Source: Sagittula salina
Lineage (GTDB): Bacteria; Pseudomonadota; Alphaproteobacteria; Rhodobacterales; Rhodobacteraceae
Reading direction: 5' to 3'
Assembly (NCBI RefSeq): GCF_017813235.1
Contig: NZ_JAGISH010000008.1
Coordinates: forward strand, 62,001-126,000
DNA: 64,000 nt
The notes beneath the pieces were generated by a model. The model worked only from the letters and a program-made list of their open reading frames with translations, did no database searches and was not told where the DNA came from. Made by a program: the position numbers and the translations under genes. The number at the start of each line of letters is the position of its first letter. Position 1 is the stretch's first letter. Below, one piece after another: positions 1 through 8,880 of this stretch.

Positions 1-185
1 GCCGTGCCACCGGGCATCAGAAAAACCTCTGCTTGGGGCGCGTCGAACAGGGCGCGCAGGGCGGCCTTTGCGGCCTCCGTTTCGGGGTCGTTGCCGTAGC
101 CGTGGTCGTAGCCCTCGTTGACGCGCCTCAGCGCCTCCATCACCTGTGGATGGACAGGACCTGCATTGTCGGATGCGAAATTCAT
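1..185 (-). CDS. Low-specificity L-threonine aldolase-like PLP enzyme, truncated by the window edge
   Basis: Only the N-terminal ~61 residues are present; the gene continues beyond base 1. The ATG lies at 183-185 and the reading begins MNFASDNAGPVHPQV, the usual opening of the beta-eliminating lyase/threonine aldolase family, a fold-type I PLP group that cleaves threonine or allo-threonine to glycine and acetaldehyde. The visible end (FLMPGGT) is the start of the PLP-phosphate loop region. It follows the YcgN-type gene by 13 bp on the same strand, so it is probably the third gene of a ribF-led operon. The family is clear but the substrate cannot be settled from this fragment. Confidence 0.8.
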   Translation of the reverse strand, partial: MNFASDNAGPVHPQVMEALRRVNEGYDHGYGNDPETEAAKAALRALFDAPQAEVFLMPGGT

Positions 186-198
186 GTGCCCTCTCCGC

Positions 199-681
199 TC
201 ATTGGGGCTCCTCGATGATATGCTCTTCCCAGTCATCCTCGCCGATCTCGAATTCCGGCACGGTCATCTCCTTCATGGAGACGCCAGCGTCGTGCACGCT
301 TTGGGGATCGCCGGTCAGCAGCGGGTGCCAGCCAGGCAGGGGATTGCCGTTCCACAGCAGCTTGTAGGCGCAGGTCTCCGGCATCCAGTACAGGTGTTGC
401 GGGATGTTCTGCGGCGTCATCACGATGCATTCGGGGACGAACTGGTGGCGCATCGGGTACTGCGCGCAGCGGCAGGTGGCATCGTCGAACAGGCGGCAGG
501 CCACGCGGGTCATCACGACCTCGCCGGTCTCCTCGTCCTCGAGCTTGTTCATGCAGCATTTGCCGCAACCGTCACAAAGCGCTTCCCACTCGTCGCGGCT
601 CATGTCGGTCAGCCGCTTCCTTTCCCAAAAGCGCGGCGCGAGGCCGGGCTTCGCGATGCTGTCGGCAGGGGTGTCGTTCAC
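199..681 (-). CDS. YcgN/UPF0260 family cysteine-cluster protein
   Basis: About 160 residues. The pattern CDGCGKCC, followed by further Cys in ACRLFDDATCRCAQYP and EC, matches the UPF0260 (YcgN) family, thought to bind zinc or an Fe-S centre through a CxxCxxxCC-like cluster; its biochemical role is unknown. I chose the GTG at 679-681 because it overlaps the ribF stop as GTGA, a coupled arrangement; longer readings run back into ribF. It lies downstream of ribF and 13 bp upstream of the threonine aldolase-like gene. The acidic C-terminus (GEDDWEEHI) is typical of the family. Confidence 0.85.
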   Translation of the reverse strand: MNDTPADSIAKPGLAPRFWERKRLTDMSRDEWEALCDGCGKCCMNKLEDEETGEVVMTRVACRLFDDATCRCAQYPMRHQFVPECIVMTPQNIPQHLYWMPETCAYKLLWNGNPLPGWHPLLTGDPQSVHDAGVSMKEMTVPEFEIGEDDWEEHIIEEPQ

Positions 682-1610
682 AGCGCCCTCAGGATCTGGC
701 GAGCCGCCGCGCAATCGGCGTCCATCTGGGCTATCAGCGCGTCGAGGCTGTCGAATCTCGCTTCCGGACGCAGGTATTCCACCAGCCCGACCGACAGCGT
801 CGCGCCATAGAGGTCGCCGGTGAAATCGAAGAGGAAGGTTTCGATATTCGGGACCTCCCCGTTGAACATCGGCCGCACTCCGACTGAAGCCGCACCGTGA
901 TAGCTACCCTTGTGCGGGCCGTCGCGGACGTCTACCAGCACGGCGTAGACGCCAAAGCGCGGCGGGTGCAGCCCGTCGATGGACATGTTGGCAGTTGGAT
1001 AGCCCAGTTCGCGGCCGCGTTGCTCGCCGCCGATCACCGCGCCCTCGATCCGGTGCCAGTGGCCCAGCAATTGCGCCGCGTCGCGCGGACGGCCGTCGGA
1101 CAGCGCCTCGCGGATGGCGGTGGAAGAGACGATCAGCCCGTCAGTCTGCATCAGCTCTGCCACGGTGACGCCAAAGCCCATCTCCGCGCCGAAGCGCTTG
1201 AGGTCGTCCACGGTTCCGGCGCGCCCCTTGCCAAAGCAGAAGTCGGCGCCGACCACCACGTTGACCAGCCCCAGCCCGTCGCGGATCACACGTTCGGCGA
1301 ATTCGCACGGCGCAAGGCCAGCCAGCGCGGTGTTGAAATTCAATTGATAAAGCAGATCGACACCCAGCTTCTCCAGTCGCGCGGCGCGCGCCTCGGCGCT
1401 CATGAGCCGAAAGGCGGGCGCGTTCTTGGCAAAGAATTCGCGCGGGTGCGGTTCGAATGTCATTACCCCCAGACGCGCCTCGGGCACGGCCCGTCGCGCG
1501 AGGTCGATCACCGCCTGATGGCCCTTGTGTACGCCGTCGAAATTCCCGATCGCCGCGCTGGCGCCACGGTCTTCGGGTCTTGTGTACTGGTAGTCTCTGA
1601 CGATCCGCAT
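678..1610 (-). CDS. ribF: Bifunctional riboflavin kinase / FAD synthetase
   Basis: Converts riboflavin to FMN and then FAD in the cytoplasm. The 310-residue product has the nucleotidyltransferase motif GNFDGVHKGH at about 22-31, followed by the Rossmann-like FAD synthetase half, then the C-terminal flavokinase domain with GRELGYPTANM near residue 205. The length matches family norms. I start at the ATG at 1608-1610 (MRIVRDYQY) rather than the upstream in-frame ATG near 1667, whose Cys-rich extension is not expected in RibF. It is first of a minus-strand run with the YcgN-type and threonine aldolase-like genes. Confidence 0.96.
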   Translation of the reverse strand: MRIVRDYQYTRPEDRGASAAIGNFDGVHKGHQAVIDLARRAVPEARLGVMTFEPHPREFFAKNAPAFRLMSAEARAARLEKLGVDLLYQLNFNTALAGLAPCEFAERVIRDGLGLVNVVVGADFCFGKGRAGTVDDLKRFGAEMGFGVTVAELMQTDGLIVSSTAIREALSDGRPRDAAQLLGHWHRIEGAVIGGEQRGRELGYPTANMSIDGLHPPRFGVYAVLVDVRDGPHKGSYHGAASVGVRPMFNGEVPNIETFLFDFTGDLYGATLSVGLVEYLRPEARFDSLDALIAQMDADCAAARQILRAL

Positions 1611-1927
1611 GGCCCCGCAGGTAGTGCATTTCCGGGGCGAAGGGAATGCCCCTTTCTCCGGTTGCAAGGGCTTATGGACCGGGTGGCGGCGGCCCGCTCC
1701 GGCTATGGTTTGCGGCGCTCGGCCAAGGTCGCGAAATCCCGGGCGGCGGTGCCGGCCGCGCCGGGGAGGGGGGCGCTGCCCCCCGCTCCTGCGGAGCCCC
1801 CCTGCGGTATTTGGGAACCGAAGAACACATAGGGAGGCTCCATGGTTCTTCGGTTTGCCAATACGCCGGGGAGGTGGCCGCAGGTCAACGCGAGCAGCGC
1901 GCCTCTATTGCGCGCCCCCGCACCCGT
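1611..1927. repeat. Intergenic stretch carrying a Rhodobacteraceae-type hairpin repeat (copy A)
   Basis: No gene is seen in these 317 bp. A G6/C6 near-palindrome (1768-1784) is followed by arms at 1807-1825 and 1846-1864 that are imperfect inverted repeats (GTATTTGGGAACCGAAGAA against its near complement). The same GTATTTGG...GAAG core recurs at five other places in this window. It lies between ribF and the MocR gene, both on the minus strand, so it may end the MocR transcript. Short open frames here have no coding character. Confidence 0.6.
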
Positions 1928-3397
1928 TCAGGCAAGCGCGGCGGCGATCCGCGCCACGCCGTTGGCGATGCGCTCGGACGGAATGGAGCTATAGCCCAGC
2001 CGGTAGTGGTGGCGCGGCACCTCCGGTCCGGCAAAGAAGGCGGCGCCGGGTTCGATCAAGACGCTCGACGCGCGCAGGTATTGCGCGAGCGCTGCGGTAT
2101 CCACGCCATCAGGTGCGCGCATCCACAGCGAGGAGCCGCCATGCGCGCCCTTGCCCGCCACCTCCAGCCCGTGCCGGTCGACGGCCTCCTCCATCACCGC
2201 GCGGCGCGCAGCCATCGCGCGCCCGATTCGCCGTACCAGCGCGTCGTAGTGGCCCAGTTGCAGGAACTGGGCCGCTGTGCGCTGGATGTGCCCCGGCGGG
2301 TGACGCAGCACCGAGGCACGCAGCGCGCGGGCCTCGCGGATGAAGGCCTCGGACCCCACGAGGTACCCCAGTCTCAGGCCGGGGAAGAGCGTCTTGGAGA
2401 AGCTGCCGACGTAGATGACACGGCCCTCGGTGTCCCGGCTTTTCAGCGCCGGGGCCGGGGTGTCGAGGTAGGCCATCTCGAATTCATAGTCATCTTCCAC
2501 CACCACCGCGTCAAGCGCCGCGGCGCGCGCCAGCAGTGTCTCGCGCCGCTCCTGCGGAAGTGTTGCGGATGTCGGGCACTGGTGCGAGGGCGTGGTAAAG
2601 ATCACGCGAGTCCCATCCGGGATGGCTTCGGGTGGCAGGCCTGCATCGTCCACCGCCACCGGGGCGATGGCGCTGCCCGCCTGAACAAGCAACTGCCGCA
2701 TCGCCGGGTAACAGGGGTCCTCCACCGCGACCGCGCGACCCACCGCCAGAAGCTGGACCGCCAGCCAAAGCGCATTCTGGGCGCCGAGCGTGATCAGGAT
2801 CTCTTCGGCGCGGGCATGGATTCCCCGGCGGGGCAGGGTGTGCTGCGCGATGAAGCGCACCAGCTCGGGGTCGTCGGCGTCGAACTGGTCCTGTGTCAGC
2901 GCGTCGAAGTTTTTCGCCCCCAGCGCCTGCATGGCACAGAGGCGCCAGTTCCCGTGGTCAAAAAGCGTCGGGTCCGCCTGCCCGTAGATGAAGGGGTAGC
3001 GGTAGGATGCCCAGTCCGCCGGGCGCCCCATGTCGAAGGCCGGACCGCCGGTGTAGCGCCGGGCGAGCATCCGCGACCAGTCCACGGTCTCCCGCCGCGC
3101 GGGCAGCGCGCCGAAGGCGGGCGGGGCGGGCGCGTTGTCGGAGACGAAGTAGCCCGACCTTCCGCGCGAGGTCAGGTAGTCGTTGGCCAGCAGCTCGGTA
3201 TAGGCCAGCGTCACGGTGATCCGGCTCACGCCGAGATGACGGGCCAGCGCGCGGGTGGAGGGGAGCTTCTCGCCCGGGGAAAAGCGCCCTGCGAGGATGC
3301 CCTCGGCCACCAGCTGCTGGATGCGCGCCTGCAGCGTGCCCGCCGCAGTGGGGGCGAGGTGGAAGGTTTCGACAGGGATCGGTTTCGCCGCGGCCAT
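1928..3397 (-). CDS. MocR-family transcriptional regulator (GntR wHTH fused to aminotransferase domain)
   Basis: A 489-residue protein. Residues about 20-90 form a GntR winged helix (PGEKLPSTRALARHLGVSR). The rest is an aspartate aminotransferase-like fold with the PLP lysine in GSFSKTLFPG (K335) and EDDYEFE near 301. MocR proteins use bound PLP to sense PLP, taurine, GABA or ectoine-type ligands. The ATG at 3395-3397 gives a normal start. Two CTGGAC direct repeats lie just upstream (3413-3440), suggesting autoregulation, and the neighbour is yggS, a PLP-homeostasis gene. The ligand is unknown; PLP status or an amine are the reasonable guesses. Confidence 0.9.
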   Translation of the reverse strand: MAAAKPIPVETFHLAPTAAGTLQARIQQLVAEGILAGRFSPGEKLPSTRALARHLGVSRITVTLAYTELLANDYLTSRGRSGYFVSDNAPAPPAFGALPARRETVDWSRMLARRYTGGPAFDMGRPADWASYRYPFIYGQADPTLFDHGNWRLCAMQALGAKNFDALTQDQFDADDPELVRFIAQHTLPRRGIHARAEEILITLGAQNALWLAVQLLAVGRAVAVEDPCYPAMRQLLVQAGSAIAPVAVDDAGLPPEAIPDGTRVIFTTPSHQCPTSATLPQERRETLLARAAALDAVVVEDDYEFEMAYLDTPAPALKSRDTEGRVIYVGSFSKTLFPGLRLGYLVGSEAFIREARALRASVLRHPPGHIQRTAAQFLQLGHYDALVRRIGRAMAARRAVMEEAVDRHGLEVAGKGAHGGSSLWMRAPDGVDTAALAQYLRASSVLIEPGAAFFAGPEVPRHHYRLGYSSIPSERIANGVARIAAALA

Positions 3398-3412
3398 GGT
3401 CCGAAGCCTATT

Positions 3413-3440
3413 CTGGACGTAACGCGCGCGCAATCTGGAC
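3413..3440 (-). promoter_or_regulatory. Two CTGGAC direct repeats, candidate MocR-family operator
   Basis: CTGGAC occurs at 3413-3418 and again at 3435-3440, exactly 22 bp apart (two helical turns), immediately upstream of the MocR start. The first copy reads CTGGACGTAA, one base from the CTGGACYTAA repeat known for TauR of Rhodobacter. Direct repeats in phase are the established binding mode for dimeric MocR regulators. Binding is inferred, not shown. Confidence 0.55.
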
Positions 3441-3453
3441 CGACGCGGGCGCC

Positions 3454-4107
3454 TTAGCCGTAGTCGCGTTCCCCGAAGATGGCAGAGCCGACGCGCACGT
3501 GGGTGGCGCCCGCCGCGATGGCGGCCTCGAAGTCGCCGCTCATCCCCATCGACAGACCCGCCAGCCCGTTGCGCGCGGCTATCTCCGCCAGCATGCGAAA
3601 ATGCACCTCCGGCGCCACATCAGCGGGTGGGATGCACATCAGCCCGCGCAGCGGCAGATCGAGCGTGCGACACTCCGCGATGAAATCGTCCGCATCCTCC
3701 GGCAGGACGCCAGCCTTCTGCGGCTCCGCGCCAGTGTTCACTTGCACGAACAGGTCCGGGCAGCGACCGATCTCCTGCCCCAGCCGCGCCAGCGTACGCG
3801 CCAGCTTGGGCCGGTCGACGGAATGGATGGCGTCGAAGAATTCCATCGCCTGCCGCGCCTTGTTGGTCTGCAAGGGGCCGATCAGGTGCACCGAAACCCC
3901 GTCATACTCTTCAAGCAGGGAGGGCCAGCGTTCCTGCGCCTCCTGCACGCGGTTCTCGCCAAAAACGCGCTGGCCTTCGTCCAGCACCGCGACCACCCGC
4001 TCGCGCGGCTGGACCTTGCTGACGGCGATCAGCTGCACAGTGTCCCTTGTCCGCCCGGCTGCCTCGCAGGCAGCGGCCACGCGGGCCTCGATCTCGCTCA
4101 GTCCCAT
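3454..4107 (-). CDS. yggS: YggS/PROSC family pyridoxal phosphate homeostasis protein
   Basis: 217 residues, a single TIM-barrel domain related to alanine racemase. The PLP lysine is K31 in IAVSKVQP, and GLMCIPP plus LSMGMSGDF and HVRVGSAIFG are the family's phosphate-binding landmarks. It binds PLP without a known reaction and buffers free PLP and amino/keto acid balance. Its start overlaps the end of the upstream TPR-sulfotransferase by 10 bp, so the two are probably cotranscribed. Confidence 0.95.
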   Translation of the reverse strand: MGLSEIEARVAAACEAAGRTRDTVQLIAVSKVQPRERVVAVLDEGQRVFGENRVQEAQERWPSLLEEYDGVSVHLIGPLQTNKARQAMEFFDAIHSVDRPKLARTLARLGQEIGRCPDLFVQVNTGAEPQKAGVLPEDADDFIAECRTLDLPLRGLMCIPPADVAPEVHFRMLAEIAARNGLAGLSMGMSGDFEAAIAAGATHVRVGSAIFGERDYG

Positions 4108-5558
4108 GGAAAATCTCCCCAGGCCTCGATGAAGGGGGCCAGTTCCTTTTCATACCGTCGCCATGCCTCGCGCCGCCCGCCGTGGATCGGCTGACGCACC
4201 TGCGCCAGGCTCAGCGTCTTAACCTTGCCGACGTGTTCGTGGAAGCGCAGGCACTGGTCCTCCCACTCCAGACCCGCAGCCGCGATCAGCGCGCGGCTTT
4301 GCGGTTCGGGATCGCTCACCAGATCCTCGTAACGCACTTCATGGATCAGGTCGGGCAGGCGCTCTTTCCACCAGCGGATCTGTATGCGGAAGTTGCGGAT
4401 CTGGTCCGCGATGGCGGGCAGAGAGGCGGCGTAGTTGTGCGTGCCCAGCTTGAAGTGGTTCTTGTAGATCGACAGGGCCACATCGCGCGGGTCGCGGTGC
4501 ACCACGATAAACCGCGCATCGGGCATACCCCGCGCGATGAGGCCAAGGACCATCTGCGTGTTGATCGCCTTGTCCGTCACCACGCCCGCATCCAGCCCGG
4601 TCTCGCGGCGGATCAGCATCTGCACCCGGTCGACCCAGACCGCGAGATCCTCGTCCGCGATGGTGTCGAGGCGCGGGAACGTGCGGAACGGTCCCAGCAG
4701 TCGGTCCGCCTGGGTATAGGCATGGCCCATCTCGCCGCCTGCCGTGACCAGAGAATGGCTGGCGATGATCTGTTCCACCAGCGTGGTGCCGGAGCGCGGC
4801 GTGCCGCAAACAAAGATCTGCCGGATCGGGCGCGGCTCCAGCCGGGGGGTGAAGTCGCAGCCATCCTGTGCCTCCAGCATGGGCGCCCAGGTGGACAGAC
4901 CGGCGTTGCGGACGAACGGAGCCAGCCGCTCTTGCGCGGCATTGGCCGCGTTCAGATAGTCAAAAACCTGTTCGTACTGCCCGGAATCCTCCATGGCGCG
5001 GGCGAGGGCAAAGCCGAGCTGCATGCGCCCCGTGTCGTTCAGCTTCGGATGCTTCCAGAGCCGTTTCATCTGGGCGATCACGGGATCGCCTTTGCGCAGT
5101 TTCACGCAGACGGTCAGCGTGCGATAGAGGTCGGTCGATGTCGGGCTACGCTTGATAAGGCGGCGCAGGATCGTTTCCGCGGCATCGAATTCCCCGATCT
5201 GTTGCAAGTAGTCGGCTTTCTGCGCCGTTGCCTGCACCTTGTCCGTGGCGATCTCGATATTGGTCTCGTGCAGGGCCATGACACGCGCGTTGTCGCCAAG
5301 CCGGGTGTAGATCGGAAGCGCCGCTTCGATCAGGGCCGGATCCTTCGGGCGTTTCGCCAGTGCGGCGTCCAGCGCCTGTGCGGCACCCGCCGTATCGCCC
5401 TGACGGTCGAGCGCGCGGCTCAACTGGAACTGGACCTCCGGCGCGCCGCCGGTGGTCAGGAGAAGCCCGCGCAGCAGCACCTCCGCCCTTTCGGGGGCAT
5501 CCTCGCGAATCAGCCGCTGGGCCTCGTCAAACTGTTGCTTGATCTGGGCAGGGGTCAT
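4098..5558 (-). CDS. TPR-containing sulfotransferase
   Basis: 486 residues. The first ~220 form TPR-like helical repeats; the C-terminal half is a sulfotransferase with the PAPS 5'-phosphosulfate loop CGTPRSGTTL (251-260) and the 3'-phosphate motif FIVVHRDPRDVALSIYKNHF near 350-370. Such proteins transfer sulfate from PAPS to hydroxyl groups of glycans or peptides; the TPR part probably holds a partner or polymer. The substrate is not deducible. It precedes yggS with a 10-bp overlap, and a terminator-like hairpin from the porin gene lies just upstream. Confidence 0.88.
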   Translation of the reverse strand: MTPAQIKQQFDEAQRLIREDAPERAEVLLRGLLLTTGGAPEVQFQLSRALDRQGDTAGAAQALDAALAKRPKDPALIEAALPIYTRLGDNARVMALHETNIEIATDKVQATAQKADYLQQIGEFDAAETILRRLIKRSPTSTDLYRTLTVCVKLRKGDPVIAQMKRLWKHPKLNDTGRMQLGFALARAMEDSGQYEQVFDYLNAANAAQERLAPFVRNAGLSTWAPMLEAQDGCDFTPRLEPRPIRQIFVCGTPRSGTTLVEQIIASHSLVTAGGEMGHAYTQADRLLGPFRTFPRLDTIADEDLAVWVDRVQMLIRRETGLDAGVVTDKAINTQMVLGLIARGMPDARFIVVHRDPRDVALSIYKNHFKLGTHNYAASLPAIADQIRNFRIQIRWWKERLPDLIHEVRYEDLVSDPEPQSRALIAAAGLEWEDQCLRFHEHVGKVKTLSLAQVRQPIHGGRREAWRRYEKELAPFIEAWGDFPWD

Positions 5559-5607
5559 TCTGGCTCCGTCTGTTGGTCCGGCGATATCGATCGGCGATCA
5601 GCAGGTT

Positions 5608-5644
5608 TTTCCAAAAGAAAAGAGCGGACGCAAGCGCCCGCTCT
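5608..5644 (-). terminator. Rho-independent terminator of the porin gene
   Basis: Read on the minus strand, a 10-bp stem (AGAGCGGGCG / CGTCCGCTCT with one G-U pair) closes a CTTG loop and runs into TTTTCTTTT. It sits 26 bp past the porin stop and before the sulfotransferase start, separating a highly expressed gene from the next unit. Confidence 0.85.
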
Positions 5645-5669
5645 TCCCTTAGCCGATTGGCAGGTATCC

Positions 5670-6725
5670 TTAGAAGGACATTGCCAGACCCAGCGAGTAG
5701 GAGTCCCAGTCGGTCGAGACGCCGGCGACTTTGGAAGTGCCGTTGCCGTAACCGAACTGAGCTGCCAGACCGCCGCCCAGATCGTATGCCACTGCCAGGC
5801 CGTAGCCATCGGATTCGGCGTTGTTCGCGTAGGTGCCCGACATACGGTCGAAGTTTTCGTACTTGCCGTAGTTCAGGCCGATCGCCAGAGCGTTCATCTC
5901 GTAGCCGAAGCCGATGGCGGAGTGCGTTGCGTTCGACACGCCAGCTGCTTCCGGGTCGAACTCGGAGTAGTTCACAGCAACCTTGAAGCCCGATGCGAGC
6001 GTCGCGTTGACGGATGCGCCGATGATCGAACCCCAGTCGTTCTGGTCCTGGTAGCCGAGGCCGACGCCGATCTTGGTGCCGCCGAGGTCGCCCGAGTACT
6101 TGAAGCCGATGCCGTAGATGTTGTCATCGTCAGCGTTGCCGGCGCAGATGGCGCCTGCGGCAACGGTGGCCGGGCAGATGGTCAGCGCAGCGTTCTGGGT
6201 CACGGTGTTCGGCGTGTCGTCCAGCTCTGCGGAGATCGCAACCGCGAAGTCGCCGAAGGCGTACTCGAAGCGTGCAACCTGGCCATCTTCCGAACCGTCG
6301 AAGCCGCCGTTGCCGCTGAAGCCCGGGTGCTCGGTCTCGGAGTCATCGATGGAGCCACCGGACAGGTTCACTTCCTGCATGGCCCAGTCCAGGCCACCGT
6401 CGGTGTCGCCCATGGTCAGGCGTGCTGCGCCGTATGCGACATAGACGTCTGCGCCGTTGTCGTCAGCACCGCCGGAAGCGGCTGCTTCGTCCAGCTGGAC
6501 CTTGGCACCGAAGGTCAGGCCGTTGTCGGCTTCACCGGTCATGGTGAAGGTGATTTCGTGCGAGGTCCAGAACTGGGTCACACCATCGGAGTTCACGGTG
6601 GCGGAGGTCGCGTAGCGGTTGCCGCCAACAACACCCATTTCAACGGAGCCGGTGACCTTGACTTCTGCAGCCGCGGCACCTGCGAATGCGACCAGAGCGG
6701 TGGACGCGAACAGGATCTTTTTCAT
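5670..6725 (-). CDS. Outer-membrane porin
   Basis: 351 residues starting MKKILFASTALVAFAGAAAA, a clear Sec signal peptide cut after AAAA, then alternating beta-strand sequence ending in SYSLGLAMSF with the terminal phenylalanine required for BAM recognition. It belongs to the Gram-negative/Rhodobacter general porin family forming trimeric 16-strand barrels. I reject the longer in-frame start about 11 codons upstream because the signal peptide begins at the ATG at 6723-6725. It is monocistronic, with its own terminator downstream. An acidic, Cys-containing loop (ICPATVAAGAICAG) probably forms an extracellular disulfide. Confidence 0.92.
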   Translation of the reverse strand: MKKILFASTALVAFAGAAAAEVKVTGSVEMGVVGGNRYATSATVNSDGVTQFWTSHEITFTMTGEADNGLTFGAKVQLDEAAASGGADDNGADVYVAYGAARLTMGDTDGGLDWAMQEVNLSGGSIDDSETEHPGFSGNGGFDGSEDGQVARFEYAFGDFAVAISAELDDTPNTVTQNAALTICPATVAAGAICAGNADDDNIYGIGFKYSGDLGGTKIGVGLGYQDQNDWGSIIGASVNATLASGFKVAVNYSEFDPEAAGVSNATHSAIGFGYEMNALAIGLNYGKYENFDRMSGTYANNAESDGYGLAVAYDLGGGLAAQFGYGNGTSKVAGVSTDWDSYSLGLAMSF

Positions 6726-7007
6726 TGTTTCCCTCATGTGTTCAAAGGCACGTACCAAGCCGTTACCGGCCTTGATGACGTTTCTATGCTCTTCGGGACC
6801 CCTTCATGGCAACCCGCTGGAAAGGCCGACGGGGCCAAAGCCGTATTGTGATGCACGATTGCCACAAGCCCTTTCCGGCACTGGGAGCATACGGGCGGTT
6901 TTGGGCGATATCCCGCCGACTTGCGCGCGCGTACTGATGGGTTGCCGGAGGCCGCCCGTCACAGTAATGAGAAACCCACAGGCAGTCTCAGGGTGGGAGT
7001 AGGACAT

Positions 7008-7523
7008 ATGAACGAGCGCAGCACTGTTTCGCGCGCGATGATCGGCGCGGGCCTTGTCGCGGTGATGCTGCTTGGCGCCTGCGGCTGGGGCGGCGGCGCG
7101 CGCAAGCCGGTGAATACGCCCACCAACGACCAGATTCAGGCAGATATCCAGGAGCGCGAGGGCCGCAGGGGCCGAGCGGCGGGGTCGATCTTTGACCTGT
7201 TCAAGCCGCGCGGCGACCAGGGCCAGATCGGCGCGGTGAACAAGTACATCTGGGACGCCTCGCTTGAGGTGCTGAATTTTCTGCCTGTGGAGACGGTCGA
7301 TCCGTTCAGCGGCGTGATCAGCACGGGTTATGGCGTGCCGCCAGGTGGCGGTCAGGCCTATCGGGCCACGATCCTGATCACCGACCCGGCGCTGGACGCG
7401 CGGTCGCTGAACCTGTCGCTGCAGACCCGCAACGGACCGGCCGCCGCCTCGACCGTGCGCGCGGTGGAGGATGCCATACTGACCCGTGCCCGCCAGTTGC
7501 GCGCCCGCGACTCGCGGATCTGA
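7008..7523 (+). CDS. DUF3576 lipoprotein
   Basis: 171 residues. The N-terminus MNERSTVSRAMIGAG continues to VMLLGAC, a lipobox with C25 as the lipidated residue, so the mature protein is a membrane-anchored periplasmic lipoprotein. The remainder (NDQIQADIQERE, then GVNKYIWDASLEVLNFLPV) matches the alphaproteobacterial DUF3576 family, of unknown function. The chosen start is the ATG at 7008; an in-frame extension to 6921 lacks any signal-peptide logic. A strong terminator follows at 7550. Confidence 0.85.
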   Translation: MNERSTVSRAMIGAGLVAVMLLGACGWGGGARKPVNTPTNDQIQADIQEREGRRGRAAGSIFDLFKPRGDQGQIGAVNKYIWDASLEVLNFLPVETVDPFSGVISTGYGVPPGGGQAYRATILITDPALDARSLNLSLQTRNGPAAASTVRAVEDAILTRARQLRARDSRI

Positions 7524-7549
7524 AGCGGCACCAAGCCGGAATGCACGAG

Positions 7550-7572
7550 GGCCCGGGCGACCGGGCCTTTTT
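7550..7572 (+). terminator. Rho-independent terminator after the DUF3576 gene
   Basis: GGCCCGG - GCGA - CCGGGCC followed by TTTTT, 27 bp after the stop codon. A perfect 7-bp GC stem with U tract. Confidence 0.9.
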
Positions 7573-7620
7573 CATGTCCGCCGTTCCTCCGCCGTTCCGG
7601 TGGTTGGCGGTCCTGCGGCT

Positions 7621-8880
7621 TCAGTCCCGGACCGGGCGCGGTTCCAGCTCCGCCAGTTGCCCCACCCATTCAAGGTGCTGCGGCAGGCAGACCCCCGCGA
7701 GGTCGTAATGCTCGCGCACGAAGGCGCGTGCCCTGGCGCCCAGCCTCTCGCGGAGGGGCGCATCGTCGAGCAGGGCGCAAAGCCGCTCCACCAGCGCCTC
7801 CCCGTCGAAGAAGTCCACCATCAGCCCGGTTTCGCCCTCGGTCATCACCTCGCGCACCGGCTCCGTGCCCGACGCCACGATGGCGCAGCCTGCCGACATC
7901 GCCTCCAGCAGCGACCAGGACAGCACGAAGGGGTAGGTGAGATAGACGTGCACCGTGCTGACCTGCATCATCGCGAGGAATCGGTCGTAGGAAACGCGGC
8001 CCAGGAAATGCACGCGGTTCCAGTCGGGGCTGGGGATGCGGTCGCGCACCTCGTCGATGTAGATCTGTTTCCAGGTCTGCCCCTTGGGCGGCTTGGCCCC
8101 GTAAGAGGTCTCGTCCCCGCCGAGGATGACCACATGCGCGTTTTGTCGCGCCTTCAGGATATCAGGCAGGGCGCGCATGAAGATATGGTAGCCGCGATAG
8201 GGTTCGAGGTTGCGGTTGATGAAAGTGATCACCTCGTCGTCGCGGGTCAGCGTGCGGGCGTCGTCGATCGCGAGCGCAGCACCGGGGTTCGGGCGCACGG
8301 TTTCGGTGTCGATGCCGTCATGGGCGACGGTGATGCGCTCCTGCCAGTGCTCCGGAAAGGTGGAGGCCTGAAAGGAGGTCGGCGACAGACCTGCGTCCAT
8401 GATCTCCTCATGCAGGCGGTTGTTGAGGTTCTTCATGCGGATTCGCAGGATGTCGGCCTCGGGCGATTGAGAGGGGAATTCCGGATCGAAGTTCAGGAAG
8501 GGAGGTTCGGTCAGGTGGTAGAGCTCGCAATAAAGCCCGAGGCGGGCGTCGGGCCAGACGTCCTTGAGGAACATCGACTCGCCCCAGCCGTGGTGGGCGC
8601 AGATCACGTCGGGCTCGAATCCCTGCTGTTTAAGCCCTTTGGCGCCACGGTAGCAGGAGGTCGCGCGCAGCAGCTTTGTTTCGAAATCGGAGAGCCATGG
8701 GTGGACGTCCGGCGTGCTGCGGCCCTGGATCGTGTAGGGGATGATGCGCACGCCCTGCCAGGTCTGCGGCTCCTTCACCTTGCAGGTGAGCGCCACCACC
8801 TGATGGCCCTGCCGCACCAGCGCCGGGGCGAGGTGCTTGTATTGGCCGGGGAAATTCTGGTGGATCAGCAGAATGCGCAT
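7621..8880 (-). CDS. Glycosyltransferase family 4 protein
   Basis: 419 residues opening [21 protein letters not shown], the GT-B N-domain donor pattern, with a C-terminal domain containing [11 protein letters not shown], and the GT4 E-x7-E-type region [27 protein letters not shown]4 enzymes use nucleotide sugars with retention and build LPS, capsule or exopolysaccharide. No other polysaccharide genes lie nearby, so the acceptor is unknown. The ATG at 8878-8880 is preferred over the 74-residue Pro/Arg-rich extension reading upstream. It diverges from leuS. Confidence 0.88.
   Translation of the reverse strand: MRILLIHQNFPGQYKHLAPALVRQGHQVVALTCKVKEPQTWQGVRIIPYTIQGRSTPDVHPWLSDFETKLLRATSCYRGAKGLKQQGFEPDVICAHHGWGESMFLKDVWPDARLGLYCELYHLTEPPFLNFDPEFPSQSPEADILRIRMKNLNNRLHEEIMDAGLSPTSFQASTFPEHWQERITVAHDGIDTETVRPNPGAALAIDDARTLTRDDEVITFINRNLEPYRGYHIFMRALPDILKARQNAHVVILGGDETSYGAKPPKGQTWKQIYIDEVRDRIPSPDWNRVHFLGRVSYDRFLAMMQVSTVHVYLTYPFVLSWSLLEAMSAGCAIVASGTEPVREVMTEGETGLMVDFFDGEALVERLCALLDDAPLRERLGARARAFVREHYDLAGVCLPQHLEWVGQLAELEPRPVRD

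Noticed and set aside
1646..3457. 603-codon plus-strand frame opposite the MocR gene
   Set aside because: The antisense MocR frame has full domain structure, and this one has none.
4047..6851. Very long (934-codon) open frame on the plus strand across the sulfotransferase and porin genes
   Set aside because: It is antisense to two clearly recognised genes and has no family character; high GC makes such frames common.
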